From assembly GCA_964023275.1 (NCBI GenBank), contig OZ029925.1, positions 13,305,803-13,369,802 on the forward strand: a DNA stretch of 64,000 nucleotides, read 5' to 3'. The translations under genes and the position numbers were made by a program. Positions 49,040-61,700 of this stretch are shown here, in pieces (the stretch's first letter is position 1; each line of letters opens with the position of its first letter). The stretch comes from Norana najaformis (Eukaryota; Annelida; Clitellata; Crassiclitellata; Hormogastridae). Below the pieces are notes generated by a model that saw only the letters and a program-made list of their open reading frames with translations, was not told the origin of the DNA and made no database searches.

Positions 49040-52026
49040 TTAAATAACACTTTTATCGCCATGGGCAATATTAATGTCATCTAACTCTGCCAACCTGTAT
49101 ACATTCAGCCCAACTGGATGTCTTCGTACGAAGTACGGCACTTTCTCCAGTGGAACGTTATAGTTGCGCAGCCATCTTGGACCAGCGTGAACAACATTAT
49201 CGTTCAATATGTCTTTCCAATTTCCTTCCGGTAGATAAATGTCTCGCTGTCTTGCACCTTCTACGACTACAGGAGCCACTAAGATGTTGTCACCAACCAG
49301 GAACTCAGTCGATGACCTCAGAGCTTCTTCGTCACTCGGAGCATTCCACCAAATGGGTCTTATAATCGGAGTCATGTTATCGATAGCCTCATTCATCACT
49401 CGTCTTGCTTCGGGTACCACGAGCTTCTTGTGGAGAGTCAGCAGTTCTTTAGCCAAGGTCACAATCTGGTCGTCATAGTAGAAAGGAGGAATGGAAAAGT
49501 GAATTATTGGAAGAAAGGCTGACAGTTGTAGCCATCGCAAGTACAGTTCTCTTGACGGCCTTTCCTCATAGGATGATCCGCCAATTGCATCTGGAATAAA
49601 GAAGGGATATCCAATGAGTCCCATCGTCAATACGGTTGGAATGATGGTTCCAAGACCTCCGGTCTGATTCCACGTCGACGTCCCGTCGCCTAGGCGCATT
49701 AGAACAGGAATATGTTGGCTCCTGTAAGCGGATTGGATGCTGACCAGATCTCCAAAGGACGAAGACATTTCGACATTACGCCTTGTGTAATCACTGGGAT
49801 CAGAGAATTCACCGTCGAAGGTCGGATGAGCAGGAAGAGACAGAACTTCTCCTCCAACAAAATGGAAAGAATCAATATCGTAGCTATTCTTGAAGTGGTT
49901 AAGGCGCTGTATGTGCCAAGTCGTGGCATTGCTAGACATGCCGATAACTCCTGCCACACCTCGGATCCATTTAGAAATGCGTGGTCCATTCCACCATCTG
50001 GTAAGACCTGGAACGTCACCGCTAGCATCCCTTACTAAGAAACCGTTCTGTGTTGCCACTCGAAAAGCAAGAGTATCTGCGTTCAGACGTGGATGAGTCC
50101 AGAAAGAAACTTTGAATTCATTTTCGCGAATGGATTGCACCATTTCCTTTGGATTTTCGAATTTCGAAGCAACAAAAGCCAAGTCACCGTATTGTTCCTC
50201 CCAACCGTCATCAATCATGAGAAGGCTTGGAGGAAATCTATTCCTTCTAATATCTGTCACGTAATTCTCCAGCAGCGACTGATTATATTCGTCTTTGAAG
50301 TAGGGCCACGTCGACCAAACTGGATTCAGAAGCAATGCCTCTGGAGCACCTTCTTGTCGTTTTTTGGCGAACAAGGAAACTGCAACTGAGTGAACCTTTT
50401 GAACGTCATCTGCTATGCATATTGTGTAGTTGAGGTCTGCGCTGAAGCCCTCCTGAGTATTGGTATACGTCGCATGGCTAAAGTCCGAATAAATGCAAAG
50501 TTGTCGGTCGGTTTTGTTGAGGATGGAGTTGAATGAGTTGATGCTCACGTGAAGCGGAGAATTCTCCTGAACTACGATGGCTACTCCCTTGGAGCTCAAC
50601 CAGTAACGTTCCAATACTGGACCGAAACCGTTTTCATCGTGGACCGCGCTGCTGACGAAAGGCCGCTTAGAAAACGTCGACTTCTCCAAAGGCCAAGCGT
50701 CAAATTTTGTGGAAATACCTCCTCCATACCAGTTAGCATCATCCAGGTCAAAGCAGTCCGATTGAGTAACTTCCTGCGACAAGGCCAACCACCTTACCTC
50801 GTAACATGTTGCGTTATCGGTTTTGTTCGGGTAAATCTCAAGTCGTTCCAAACGCTTCCACAGAAGGCAGAGTCCGTGGCCCTCCAAGTCTGTTTCCGAG
50901 CAGTCGTATGGTAGTTTACCAGCTGGACGGTTTGTCCACAAATGTCCGACGAGAACGGATTTACCGTTAGAGTTGTTGATCGTCATATCCAGTGTCTTTC
51001 TGTTGACCAGAAGATCATCGTGGCGATAGACGTAGTGAGAGCTTTCCTTGTGAAAGTAATGAATTGAAACTAAGCCAACAATGATGATCACAAAAAGACA
51101 ACAGACGGCAATCAGCATTGTGAATTCGATCGGTTGTGAGGCTTCAAAACTCGGAGTGGTGTTTTCTTTGTGTCTTGATTTTGGATATGCAGTGCTTACT
51201 GCTTGGAACTGAAAACAGGTTCATTTTAATCATTATATAGCACATTGTAGCCTTATCTCTTAAGGAGAATAAAGTTACCCTAGTGTGGAAATGGTCTAAT
51301 CTAATCTGGGGTTCAGTTGGTCATAATGTTAGGTCACAAAAGGCTGACGAGTTTATTAGACTTAAAAACTGTAAACCTCTGTGTAAGTATGTAAGTAAAG
51401 AAGCAAGTAAACAAGCAGCAAGTAAAAAATTATGAAGGAAACAGTGTCAATGTGTGCTTTAGCTAAATAAATAAACGTCTTGGCCTGCTTTGCGAGGTCT
51501 GGGCAACTCCCTACACCTTGTCTATCTCAAAATCTAGCCCTGCCTTTGATCAACAAATAGACCTGTAATGGCTGCAGTAGATCATCTTGCATTCTCGGAA
51601 TGATGTTCTGCTTAGAAGCGACCATTCACTGATGACTTGCGATCTAGGACAACGGCGCTACAAGAGTTTACAAATTAAATTAGATCTTCTAAAACTGAGC
51701 TGAAACAGCATTGTTGCAGATAACACAACGTGAGTGATCTTCATAGATTCTATACAAACCGTTAATCGTTTCCGAATTCCTCTGTCCGATCCGGCATCAA
51801 TAGTTGCGTTGACGTTTTGTGGCTGCACCGCAGAGGCTCTCCAGGGGCCAGAGGAAGAGACTGAGGCAATCGACGCTTGCCTTATGGTGCCTGTGCTGCT
51901 ACCGTAGGAAGCCAGACGACCGTGACCGTCGAGAGGTGCTTCCTCCTCGACAGCCAGGACAACCGACGCCTTGTCTTGACTTGTCTGCAAATGGTGGCGA
52001 TTAGTCTCTGACTCATTCCCACTCAT
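49040..52026 (-). CDS. myorg-like: GH31 family glycosidase, MYORG-like type II membrane protein, copy B
   Basis: Glycoside hydrolase family 31 protein of the myogenesis-regulating glycosidase type. Exon 1 is 52026-51760 (89 codons, MSGNESE start, donor acg|gtttgt) and exon 2 is 51208-49040 (acceptor ttttcag, phase 0), for about 811 aa. A cytosolic tail is followed by one hydrophobic anchor (about residues 121-141, LIAVCCLFVIIIVGLVSIHYF). The lumenal GH31 part shows NPVWSTWPYFK, LLMIDDGWE, VSFWTHPRLN, TRWWNGP, RLGDGTSTW (acid/base Asp kept), GYPFFIPDAIGG and VAPVVVEGARQRDIYLP. The nucleophile motif, FKFDAGE in vertebrate MYORG, reads FHFVGGE here (Val near residue 540). Hydrolytic activity is therefore doubtful. 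Anchoring suggests action in the ER/Golgi lumen. The exon 1 to 2 junction is my inference from phase and splice signals. Confidence 0.92.
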
Positions 52027-52483
52027 TTTAATCCGATGCTCCAACGCAAACTGAAACGGTAACAGAGTTTTGCAAACTAGGTCTAACATTTGGCTTCTGT
52101 GTGCAACAACCTCTTGGGCCCTATGTAGATCGTCATAATTAATACCGTTTCATAAGTTGCCCGTTGCATTAGATCATTTCCTATGTTGTCTTTAATCAGA
52201 TCGTTACACAAGTTGTCCTAAAACTATCGTAACAAAGATAAAAAAATAGATCGTTCAAAAGTAGACCTAATAAACAAAGGCTTCTGCAAAAGTAGGCCAC
52301 AGTAGATCGTTACGTAAGTAGACCTGGACCTAATTATCGGGAAATTGAACAAGTAACCATCAACTGAGTGTGCAGCCAAAGAACTCGTTCGTAGCTCAGT
52401 TCAGTACACATGGCTGTAGGCAGACCGAAATTCTGAACAGGTGTTTTTCCGACTCATACCTTAAGTCAAGGCTACTGATTGGC

Positions 52484-52552
52484 CTATGCGGTGGCTAGTT
52501 GGTTGAGCACTAGTCTTGTATTGAGTGCATGGGTTCGAGTCCTTCTGGGTCA
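52484..52552 (+). mobile_element. tRNA-like SINE head, copy B
   Basis: Counterpart of 13385-13452, with the same A-box and B-box words (ggtggctagttggttgagca, gggttcgagtcc). Confidence 0.6.
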
Positions 52553-53835
52553 ATCCTTAACGGAGGATTGTTTTGGGCTATCGATATTCGCTTGCCATTA
52601 AATAGGCCTATAGACGTCATGTTTTGCAATCTACTGTTATCTAATCCGATCGAATTCAGTTTAATAAAATCCCTTGCAGAGCTTCATTTTCGTTTGACGC
52701 ATAACGCGTCAATCGATGAACTCTTCAAGTGAAACCGTCGGCAAATTCGCGAGCTGCTGGAGAAGCCCGGTCGAAATCCGAGAGATCAGGGAAAGGAGAA
52801 CACAGGCTACGGTGAATAAGCAAGTCAAAGCAGAAGTTAGTAATCGTAATGGTAATCTCGAGATTTCTACAACGCCCTACGAAAGCCAGGTCACGGGAAC
52901 CAGCTTATTCAAGGACGCAGTAGGCCTAATAAAAGACTATACTTGGTATGAAGGACGAGCAAGGAGCAGAGATAAGTGGGCTGATTTCAATGTAATACTT
53001 TCTTAACTTTATGTAAGATTTTAATCTGGATTCTTTGCTCGATGGGCAGCCTGTGTAATGAATGCAACATCAGAGTAATATGTTGAAATTTAGGGTTTTT
53101 TCTTATGGCTCCGGTCAGAGAATTGTGAGCCATTTGTACTTCGGGCAAATTTCTCTTAGTGATATAAATGAGAGTTGAAATACAGTAGTGAAGTCAGCTA
53201 GAAACTAGGATATTAGCTAGTGAAGTTAAGACACTTTGAAGGATTTGAAATCTGATTCCACCAGTATGCCGTATGTGAACGTAAATGATTTGCACATGAT
53301 CCGAACATGGTCAGAAAATTATATGCTAGTGTATAATGTTATGTCTAAACTGATTGCAAATTTAGAGACTTCTATAGCGCCGTTATCATAATGCCAAGGC
53401 ATCTGTCGATGGCCCTTCAAGTCAAAATCGCAATCAAAATCAGAAGCTGAGTATAGAATTCCGACAGGTCAGAGAAACCAGAGGCCAGGCTACGGTGGGT
53501 AAGCGATCTCAATCAACAAGCATTGTGAGCAAACTGAGCAAACTGAGCAGACGTCAATCAAATTTATGGAGTTGTTGACCTGCGCCTTAGTGAAGGAATT
53601 TCGTTTTAGAATGAATGAATGAAGGACGCATACGAAGTTTATTACGGCCATTCAAGTCGGAAGCTTAGATGTGGAGCGGGATTAGACGTGGAACTGTCAA
53701 ACAAAAGGGGTAACCGAGTATCGTCAGCATACTACTTGTAGTCAAGAGAGCTCTCAGCAAATAGTCAACCGAGTGGAGTGGTGTGCAGTCTGACTAGTAG
53801 CTGGCTTCGTAGTCTATACAGTATGACGTTATATG

Positions 53836-54078
53836 AATGTAATAAATATATAGACATTCTTTATTCTGTAGGGATTTTTAAGTTCTGAAGAATCGTTCAT
53901 ACCATGTGTGCAAATGGATCTTGTCTCTTAAAAGTAATTGCATTTTTACAGATATAATAAATATATAGACATTCTTTATTCTTTAGAGATTTTTAAGTCC
54001 TGGAGGAACATTTATACTTCGGGTATAAATAAAACTTGTCTCTAACAAGTAGGCCTATTTGCATTTTTTATAGATGTA
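53836..54078. repeat. Tandem repeat, ~118-bp unit, two copies (copy B)
   Basis: Counterpart of 14745-15103 with one unit fewer. The retained second unit looks like a hybrid of A units 2 and 3, consistent with unequal exchange. Confidence 0.85.
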
Positions 54079-54785
54079 ATTATGTGCAAATCTATAGAGC
54101 ACATAGGGGCCTACTGTATATGGTCTGCGGCCATGTCACCGCATGTTTTCCCGGCCTGTCATTTCGGCAAATTGTTCGTCTCAGCGTGGATTTTGCTCGA
54201 TAATTCTTATATGTTCGGACTACTACTGTTACCGAGTTCGAGTTTCGGATTCATCTTTTGATTCCGCATTCGCCATTGTGTGTTTTCCGACGTTACTCGG
54301 TCGCGTATCATCGAAGCCTCGCCAGATCGAACCATTTCACATTCATAGATTGAATGAGTTCTCTGCCGGAAAATCGAGTCTCAGATCTGCAGACCATGGC
54401 ACCTTAAGCCGTCTGTAATCGAGAAATCTTGGATGCGATGATGGCTCGAAAGGCGGAAAGAGTCTTCAGAATTGCATGGATCGATCGTCAACCGCCATGA
54501 GGTACGTTCTGCGACTTGCTGCGATGCATGTCTTTCTCGGGGTCTTCTACCATCAACAGGGGCCTGCTGGACGGTGGTGTTACCATGTAGGCCTACCGCG
54601 GATATCATCGCTTGTTGTCGTTCGTGTACAGTGTGCGCATTGGGGCTTGTGTTGAGGCCGAATGAGGACATTTCGACAATAAATCATAGTTAAAATAAAG
54701 TTAAATTCAATCGTTGAACTAAACTTTTGTAGTTTTGATTAAACTCGAATTATATTCCATTAGTTTTGGATTAATTCTGGGGTTC

Positions 54786-54819
<34 letters not shown>

Positions 54820-54829
54820 TAATTATATA

Positions 54830-55230
54830 AAACTATATAATTATATGTACAGGCCTGGCAGTCACATTCCTTTTCGATAATGACCTGATTGCGGCTTGGC
54901 TTTGATACACCATCGGTTGAAACTTGTGCATCGGACACCGGCGTAACAGAAATTACTAATTACAAATATAATATATATGTGTGTGTGCAAATAAATATAT
55001 TGTAATTGTAATTAGTATATATGTATATATACATATATATGTATATATATGTATATATACATGTATATATATGTATATATATGTTTATTGTAATTGTAAT
55101 TAGTAACTTCTATTACGCCGGTGCGTATGCACAAGTTTCAACCGATGGCGTATTGAAGCCAAGCCGCAATCAGGTCATTGTCGAAAAGGAATGTGACTGT
55201 CAGGCCTGTACATATAATTATTCGGTACAG
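54830..55230. repeat. Long inverted repeat made of two facing R1 copies (copy B only)
   Basis: The left arm (about 54835-54962) reads gtacaggcctggcagtcaca .. ttgcggcttggctttgatac .. gacaccggcgtaacagaaat. The right arm (about 55097-55222) is its reverse complement. The arms are about 125 bp and the AT-rich spacer is about 135 bp with tatatg units. Copy A (15818-16045) has only the right arm. Confidence 0.8.
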
Positions 55231-56318
55231 ATGTCCTGTGTAGTGAATGTAAAATCTAAATGTACACAGTTTTCTACAGCGACCGTATGGCCTCGACCCT
55301 GCTCATTTTTCAATGAATTCATCGCCATTTAAGGTCCCCGTGTAAGGACCGTAGGGTCAGTTACCTAAGCGAGATAACATGGATCAAGATCTTTGAATAA
55401 AGTTGGTCATAACCAGTCTATCTGCCTTTATCTAAGCTGATGTGGAGAAATTGTGAAATTCGCTTTGCATACTCTCAAAACATCATTGTACATGCAATAG
55501 GCCTATCCGTTGATAAGCCTATATAGCTACATTATCCTTCGTGCGCTGCATTTATTAAGGGTGCAGTTCATACCCTCCTTGAGTAGCATAGGCATCAAGT
55601 GGACCTATACCCTACGCTGCTTAAATACACTTGCCCCTTGCTCCTAGGTTGTTTGGAGTATAGGCCAAATCGAGTGTAGATCTACTCGGTGTGTACTCAG
55701 TGAGGTCATTTAATTTACACCACATATAGGTGCGAGTGATGTCGACTTTTAGACAGTTAAGACCCAAGTCATGTCAGACAATAATTATGTGGTCCCCACA
55801 TCTTAAGCTGAATATTAAGGCGCTATACAAAACTATATTGACATCTTCAGGAAGGCTGAATATACAAGCTTTGCCTTTTTATGATGATATTTAGCCTGTT
55901 GAACGATTGACTGCTCCTTGAATCTTGACCTGGAACGGAACCTGACCTTACCTGCTTATCTATTGTGTTTGGAAAGGCGCCTGTAAGTAAGCTCGTTCCC
56001 AAGACTTAGCTTTCTGTGGTGGCTGCAGTAAATGATTATGAACTAAGCCTGCGCTACAGAAGTAAACGCCGCAGTCCAGTGGAATATTTAAGATGCAAGG
56101 GAATAGAAGATAAGCGCTTATTTATTGCACTCGTTCTTCTCATAGGTGTGGTTCTGGGGAGTGACAGATATTTCGGCTGAAGCACAAACACGACAGCAGC
56201 AATGCAGCAACTGAACAACTTCTCCTTACGAGTTACATGATTCGAGAGCGATGAATTTATCGGGTGAGATCCTTCACCACCGCTGCCCGTTTGAGATTTG
56301 CGTGTACAGATTGTTCGT

Positions 56319-56745
56319 GATCGTAATCGTAATTCCGAGATTTCTACAGCGCCCAACGAAAGCCGCGCCGCGGGGACCAGCTTATTCAAAGGCGCTCAGT
56401 CAAAACAAAATCCAGGTCAAGATCCAAAAGTCAAGCCGAGAGACAGCGTGGCAGCTATGGGGGTGGTGGTGGTGGTGTTTGGGGTTGGAGAGGGGAGAGA
56501 GACAAGAGGAAGAAGGGATGTCAGGATAGGATCTGTGAAATAGGAATGTTTTCAGTTTTGAGTGAAAGGCCGAAGCAGAAATTGCAAGCAGTGGAGCATC
56601 GATGAGTTTGTATGATGGGTCAGAAAACTGCCGCAATTGTGGGTGGAGTTTATTCCAGAGTGTTGGGGCAGCTATGGCTATGGCCGTTGCTGTTGGGGCA
56701 GCGAGTCGTCCATGTTGCACTGTGCGATATGTATCATAGGCTGTA
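56319..56745 (-). mobile_element. LINE 3' end with ORF2 terminus, copy B
   Basis: Counterpart of 17144-17600. The minus strand gives IAAPTLWNKLHPQLRQFSD and, later, SAFHSKLKTFLFHRSYP, the classic end of a CR1/L2-type ORF2. The 3' tail of attacg-like units is near 56319-56335. Confidence 0.78.
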
Positions 56746-57744
56746 CAGATCTCATAAAACTTTAGGGTTAAGATTACTTCGACGTATAGGGGCCTAAATA
56801 TCCGGATAAATCGTTTAAAAACAACTTTCAGAGTGACGTCGCTGCGTGTAGGCCTACAACTCGTCGTCTGTTTAGGCCTATATCCAATCTGATAAACATT
56901 TGCATCACCTCTGATTCGTATTCGTTGTCTTAAACTCGATATCTCTAAAGCGTTATTTGAAAGCTAAACGCAGGGTACCAGCTTATTCACGACCGCTGCG
57001 TCAAGTCAGTGGGGTTGTCCAAAGACGCCATATCAAGAAGAACCATGTTTGGTTGCCAGAAGACCAGAGAGAGGGAGAGAGAGAGAGAGAAAGAAAGAGA
57101 GAAAGAGAGAGAGAGAGAAGGGGAGAGAGAGAAGGCGGAGAGGCGATGGTAAGGCGGGCTGTGTTCATGAATTCGTGTTTTTACCTGAAAGTTTGAACTG
57201 TCCGCAGATGTCAACTAAAACAAACGGATGAGATTTGGAATCAGCAGCTTCTAAACCACGCCGCAGTCGAATATTCTTCACCTTCTCTAGAAACTGTTAC
57301 TTTAGGTCTACGTATAGTTATAACAAATGTTTTGCCAATGCAGTGTGTATTTAGTATGGATCTAAGCTTACGCAACTATGACGAACGCCAATAGCTTATC
57401 AGCCGACACTTTCTTGAGAAAAAAATGTAAAGGCAGCTGCAGTGGAAATATTCACTTTAAATCTGGACGAAGCCGGTTAACTGGTTTCGAACGGCCATAG
57501 TTTCGGAACCAGCGTGAGCACGTGACCGCCATTGAATTTCGTTGATTTGTTGTTTGGTCAATTGCAGAAGAAAGTTACCTTCAATGTGACCGCTCTTTAG
57601 GCAAGGTTAGACTGACATCAACGGTCCTGGCAGTCAAAAGTGTCATTAAACACAGTTTACTATTGTAGGAAAGGCTCTGGGGTCGTTTTTGGCTACATGG
57701 TTAGGCTGAAGGTAACGGGAGGTAGGCCAAATCGTCGTTCATCA

Positions 57745-57834
57745 GTTATTCACGCGCCTGTGAATAAGCTGGTTCCCTCGACTTAGCTTTCGTTGGACGC
57801 TGTAGAAATCTCGAGATTACGATTACGATCACGG
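57745..57834 (+). mobile_element. LINE 3'-terminal fragment (attacg tail)
   Basis: Plus-strand copy of the same LINE 3' end: gcgcctgtgaataagctgg, then cttagctttcgttggacgct, then gtagaaatctcgagattacg and more attac units. It lies just right of the block B breakpoint, so it is not part of the duplication. Confidence 0.7.
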
Positions 57835-58324
57835 TTCTTGAAAGTCTCATACTGTAGTATACCCATATTGGATTCTTCCAGGAAAATATAGCCTATGCTG
57901 AAGTATTGTCTGAACATTTTGACTCATAAATAAAATTGACCCAATCCTCCCTGTTGGTTTTTCTTGGCTGCATCTTTTCAATAAGCGCTGTACCGAATGG
58001 ATTTTATTTGATTATTATCTAGAGGCCTATGATACAGGCTAATGCTTGTTTTCATACTTACTTATTTACTGAATGATCCTGGGTATTAGTTGCACCGTTC
58101 GTTAGTCGAATCGAAACAAAATCTGTCTAAACCTTTTCGCAAAGAAAAGTAAATTGCTTGCGATGGGTTGAGCCGGGCCATCGTCATCCTTGATTATATC
58201 GACATCTAAAACGAAGGAATCGATGCCAAAACTTGGACTGCGTATTTCATGATATAAATTGCGCAGCGAAGACAGTTGTATTGAGAGGGCGAACACCGTG
58301 AAGAATCGTAATTATTGGTAATAA

Positions 58325-58510
58325 TAATCCAACAACTTCTGTTGCGCACTAGAATAATGCCCAAGGCATCAGACGATGGTCGCTACTAAGCAAAGTGGGT
58401 GTGCATACCAAATTCCATGGTAAGTCCGGTCAAAAGCCAGGAGAGAAATCCAAGAAGACAAACAACCTACGTGTAAATATAAGCAGAAGTAATAGCTACA
58501 GTATTAAATA
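58325..58510 (-). repeat. Dispersed repeat R1 copy (minus)
   Basis: Reads aacttctgttgcgcactaga, then aaggcatcagacgatggtcg, followed by ccggtcaaaagccaggagag. This is the longer R1 form, upstream of the asteroid-like gene. Confidence 0.55.
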
Positions 58511-58741
58511 CTGTTGTTGACCTGACTGTGTACGGGTGTTGTGTGTAGGATGGCCCACAGTACCTGTAAAAGTGAGAAAAACACTACATGAACTGTGAAA
58601 ATACTTTTGCACAACAGTATGCAAACTACTTAGAACACTGTAAGTAGCAAATGTATATTGATTTTAGTTGCTTCAGTAGGTAATAATTTAATTAGCTATT
58701 AAAGTGAGAATTAAGACATTGCTTTTATTAAATGCAGAGCA

Positions 58742-61700
58742 ATGGGTGTGTTCAGTCTGCTTGGCCATTGCCTTGCCAACAGAGAACAATGTGTGGAATT
58801 TGTTGACCTCGTTGAAGTGGCAGCTTCACGTAAGGATGGAGTCGAGATTTTGTGTGATTTTTATTGCGTTGAACACTTGTTGATCACTTCATTCTGGAAA
58901 AGTCTTTACCTTGTCTCTGAAAATCCATACCTGGATCTTCTTGGAGGTGAATATGCTTCACTGGGCGAATACATCAGCAAATTAATTGATGATTTGCGCT
59001 CAGTCAACATAAAGCTTGTGATGTTCATCGATGGAGCAAAAGGAACTTCAGTGGAAGGCTTCCAGCAGAAATGGAATACATGGAAGACAAGACATTTTAG
59101 AGATCTTAGAAAGATTCGAGAGAGGTTGGCTGTTTTGCATCAAAATCACAGAATGGATCTGCCGATGGAAGATAGTTTCCGACCAGTTCTGCTGGAAGTA
59201 CAGATCCTTGAAACTCTGCAGCAGTGTGGTTGTGAGGTGGTCCAGTGCACTTCTTTCGAGGCCGACTTTGTGATTGCAAGAAACTTTAAGAATCGGCCGA
59301 ATGCATTTGCTATTCTGAGCAATGATTCTGACTTCTGTGTTTTTGACAATTGCAAGTTTATTCCATTTGAGCTGTTTGACATGAATGGAGACCTCGGTCT
59401 TCGGGAAAAACAACGACTACCAACAAAACCAGCGAAACTTCGGGTCGGATTGATATTATCGTCAAAAGTCTGGACTTCACTTGGTGTAAGGTTTTGTCTC
59501 AGTTCTGTGACTTTATGAAAGCTAATTTTGCAGCTTCAGATCATATGAACAAACTTCTTGTAAGTTTTGTATACTGTTTTGGTTAGATTTTATTTAAGCT
59601 TGAAAAGAAAGTTTCTGGAACGTGTAGACCAGTGTAACTTGAAAATAATGGATGAAACTTGTTTGAGGATTAAGCAAAGTAGATAGTTACTTGGGGAAGC
59701 TCATAATCCAAATGGACCTCAGATATGGTTGTATAGTAACTGGTTGTTGTCTGAGATTGTTTCTAGTATGTATATGGACATAAGTTGGCGTAGAGGGCAT
59801 TTGTGGGAGAGGATGTCAGTCAACAGGGTGAAAACGGCAGTTCTTAGTCTAATCCAGATAGCGAGCAGTTAAAAAGTGATGCTTACCAGACATCCAGTAG
59901 ATCTGCTGACTGAACCACGCAATTATCCACATCCTACGTAATATGTTAATTTACTACTACTAGAGAAGCCATGGTAAGGTCTTCAATCTGTAAATAAATA
60001 AATAGCAAATGAATTTGATGACTTTGGGCGATATCTTCTGCTATACAAATGTTCTGACAAGATATGTACATACAAACAAAAGGTGCTGCGTAGATGTTCA
60101 GCTACATACATAGACTTACATGCTGCATTGCTTGTTTATTTACAGTTTCACAGTCAGAATGAGATGATAGAGCTGAGCATCATCCGAGGAAACGACTTCA
60201 CCAATTCCTATTTGCAGAAGTTTGGGGAGAGCATTGGTCTGGGGAGACAGAGTCAACTCGAGGATGCTGTGCAGTGGATTAAAAAGCACCACACTGTGGA
60301 GAATAATCCCATCTTGGCAGATGTGTTGGTCAGTTACTGCCCATCAGTCTGCTCCATCTTTGTCAGATGAAATGGTCGCTTATTCTGATTAGTTATAAGG
60401 ATTCATCATTAATCCATTCCATCTGTAGCAGATGACGTGGTCAGTTTCTCAGCTGAAGTAGTAGTAGTTCTTCAGTTTAATGACAGCTTATGGCATCAAA
60501 GGCCGTTGCCATCGCCCTCCTGCTTTATCCAGGCTTGGGACTGGCACTGCCCCCAAACAAGGTAGTGGCAGAGTTTTTTCAGCTGAGCTGTAGGGATTCT
60601 CAATAAATCCACTTAATCTTTGGCAGATGAGACATTCAGTTTCTCTGCCCAGCTGCAGGGATTCTCCGTTAATCCAGTCCATCTGTGGCAGTTGGAATGG
60701 TCTGTGGTGTGGAAGAGTTCAAATTTGTCTGTCTGATCAGCCCTACAGATGTGAAGTTTTGCTAAGAAAGCAAAACCCTATACATTAAGAAGATTGAATT
60801 CAAACTCCAATTGCATGTAATTGACTACAGTAACACTATAGTTTACTAGAGTAAACACTACAGTAAAAGCAATTAATTAGCTACAGTAACACTCACAGTT
60901 AATTAACTTCGGTAACAATATACAGTAACACTATACAAAATTTGCTACCACTAGATTGCTTTTGAGCCTGGACATCCATTCTTGGGGTTCATTGTCTGTG
61001 ATATTAAAGCCATTCATGTCGCAGAATCACATACCTAAGAAGGTCAGTTAGGTACAGATATAAACAGGCCACCATACTGCATTTCTAAAGCACTGTTTAC
61101 ACTTATGATGATATAATGCAAAGTGGTTTATGGCTGACTTGTCTGTGTTTTTTAGAAGTACACTACACCATAAATTTTATGGACCTGTCTCAGTTGAATC
61201 CTAAGAAATATAGGAGGGTCCTTTCATGAAATATGCTGGCTGAAGTAAAACCAGTATCTATCTGAAAACTTTGTTTTTGGGTATTTGATCCCATAGGAAA
61301 TTACACCAGGGTCATTCGGTGTCAACTTAACCAGAAGTCCCTACCTCACCATTCAGATTTTTATAATTTGTGGCGAGCATGTAGACAAAATGTCTCATGG
61401 AGGCCTGCAAAAAAGTTTCATTCCTCAATACCTAGTAGTTTGTAAGGTACCCGTTTACACATGAATACACTTATATGCACAGTTGCGTCATGGTTCTGAA
61501 CCACATCTATTTAACACACGAGACACATTAGCATGCACTATTAATACTTGCACTGCACCAGCTAATAGTCAGTCTCATGTTGTCATTATGTTGGACAGCC
61601 TGTATCAGCTGTAATAGCTGATACAGGCAGCCCAGCTACGTCCCAAGCAGGAGCTTAGCTGCTCTCTCAGCCAAGGTTACTACAGCTGTGTACCCATAGC

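Larger units (their letters stand above)
36514..57483. repeat. Duplicated block, copy B
   Basis: This is the second copy of the block at 1-18333. It is about 2.6 kb longer, mainly because of a retroelement fragment at 38704-40470 and extra segments at 42351-42487, 46700-47357 and 54830-54960. Left of 36514 the ClC gene continues with its remaining exons. Right of 57483 the sequence diverges from copy A and leads to an asteroid-like gene rather than to the receptor gene that follows copy A. The two copies therefore have different right flanks. Confidence 0.95.
57484..58741. other. Intergenic between block B and the asteroid-like gene
   Basis: This stretch contains a LINE 3' end and an R1 copy. 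The start context of the gene is gagcaatggg. No core promoter motif was recognised. Confidence 0.5.
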
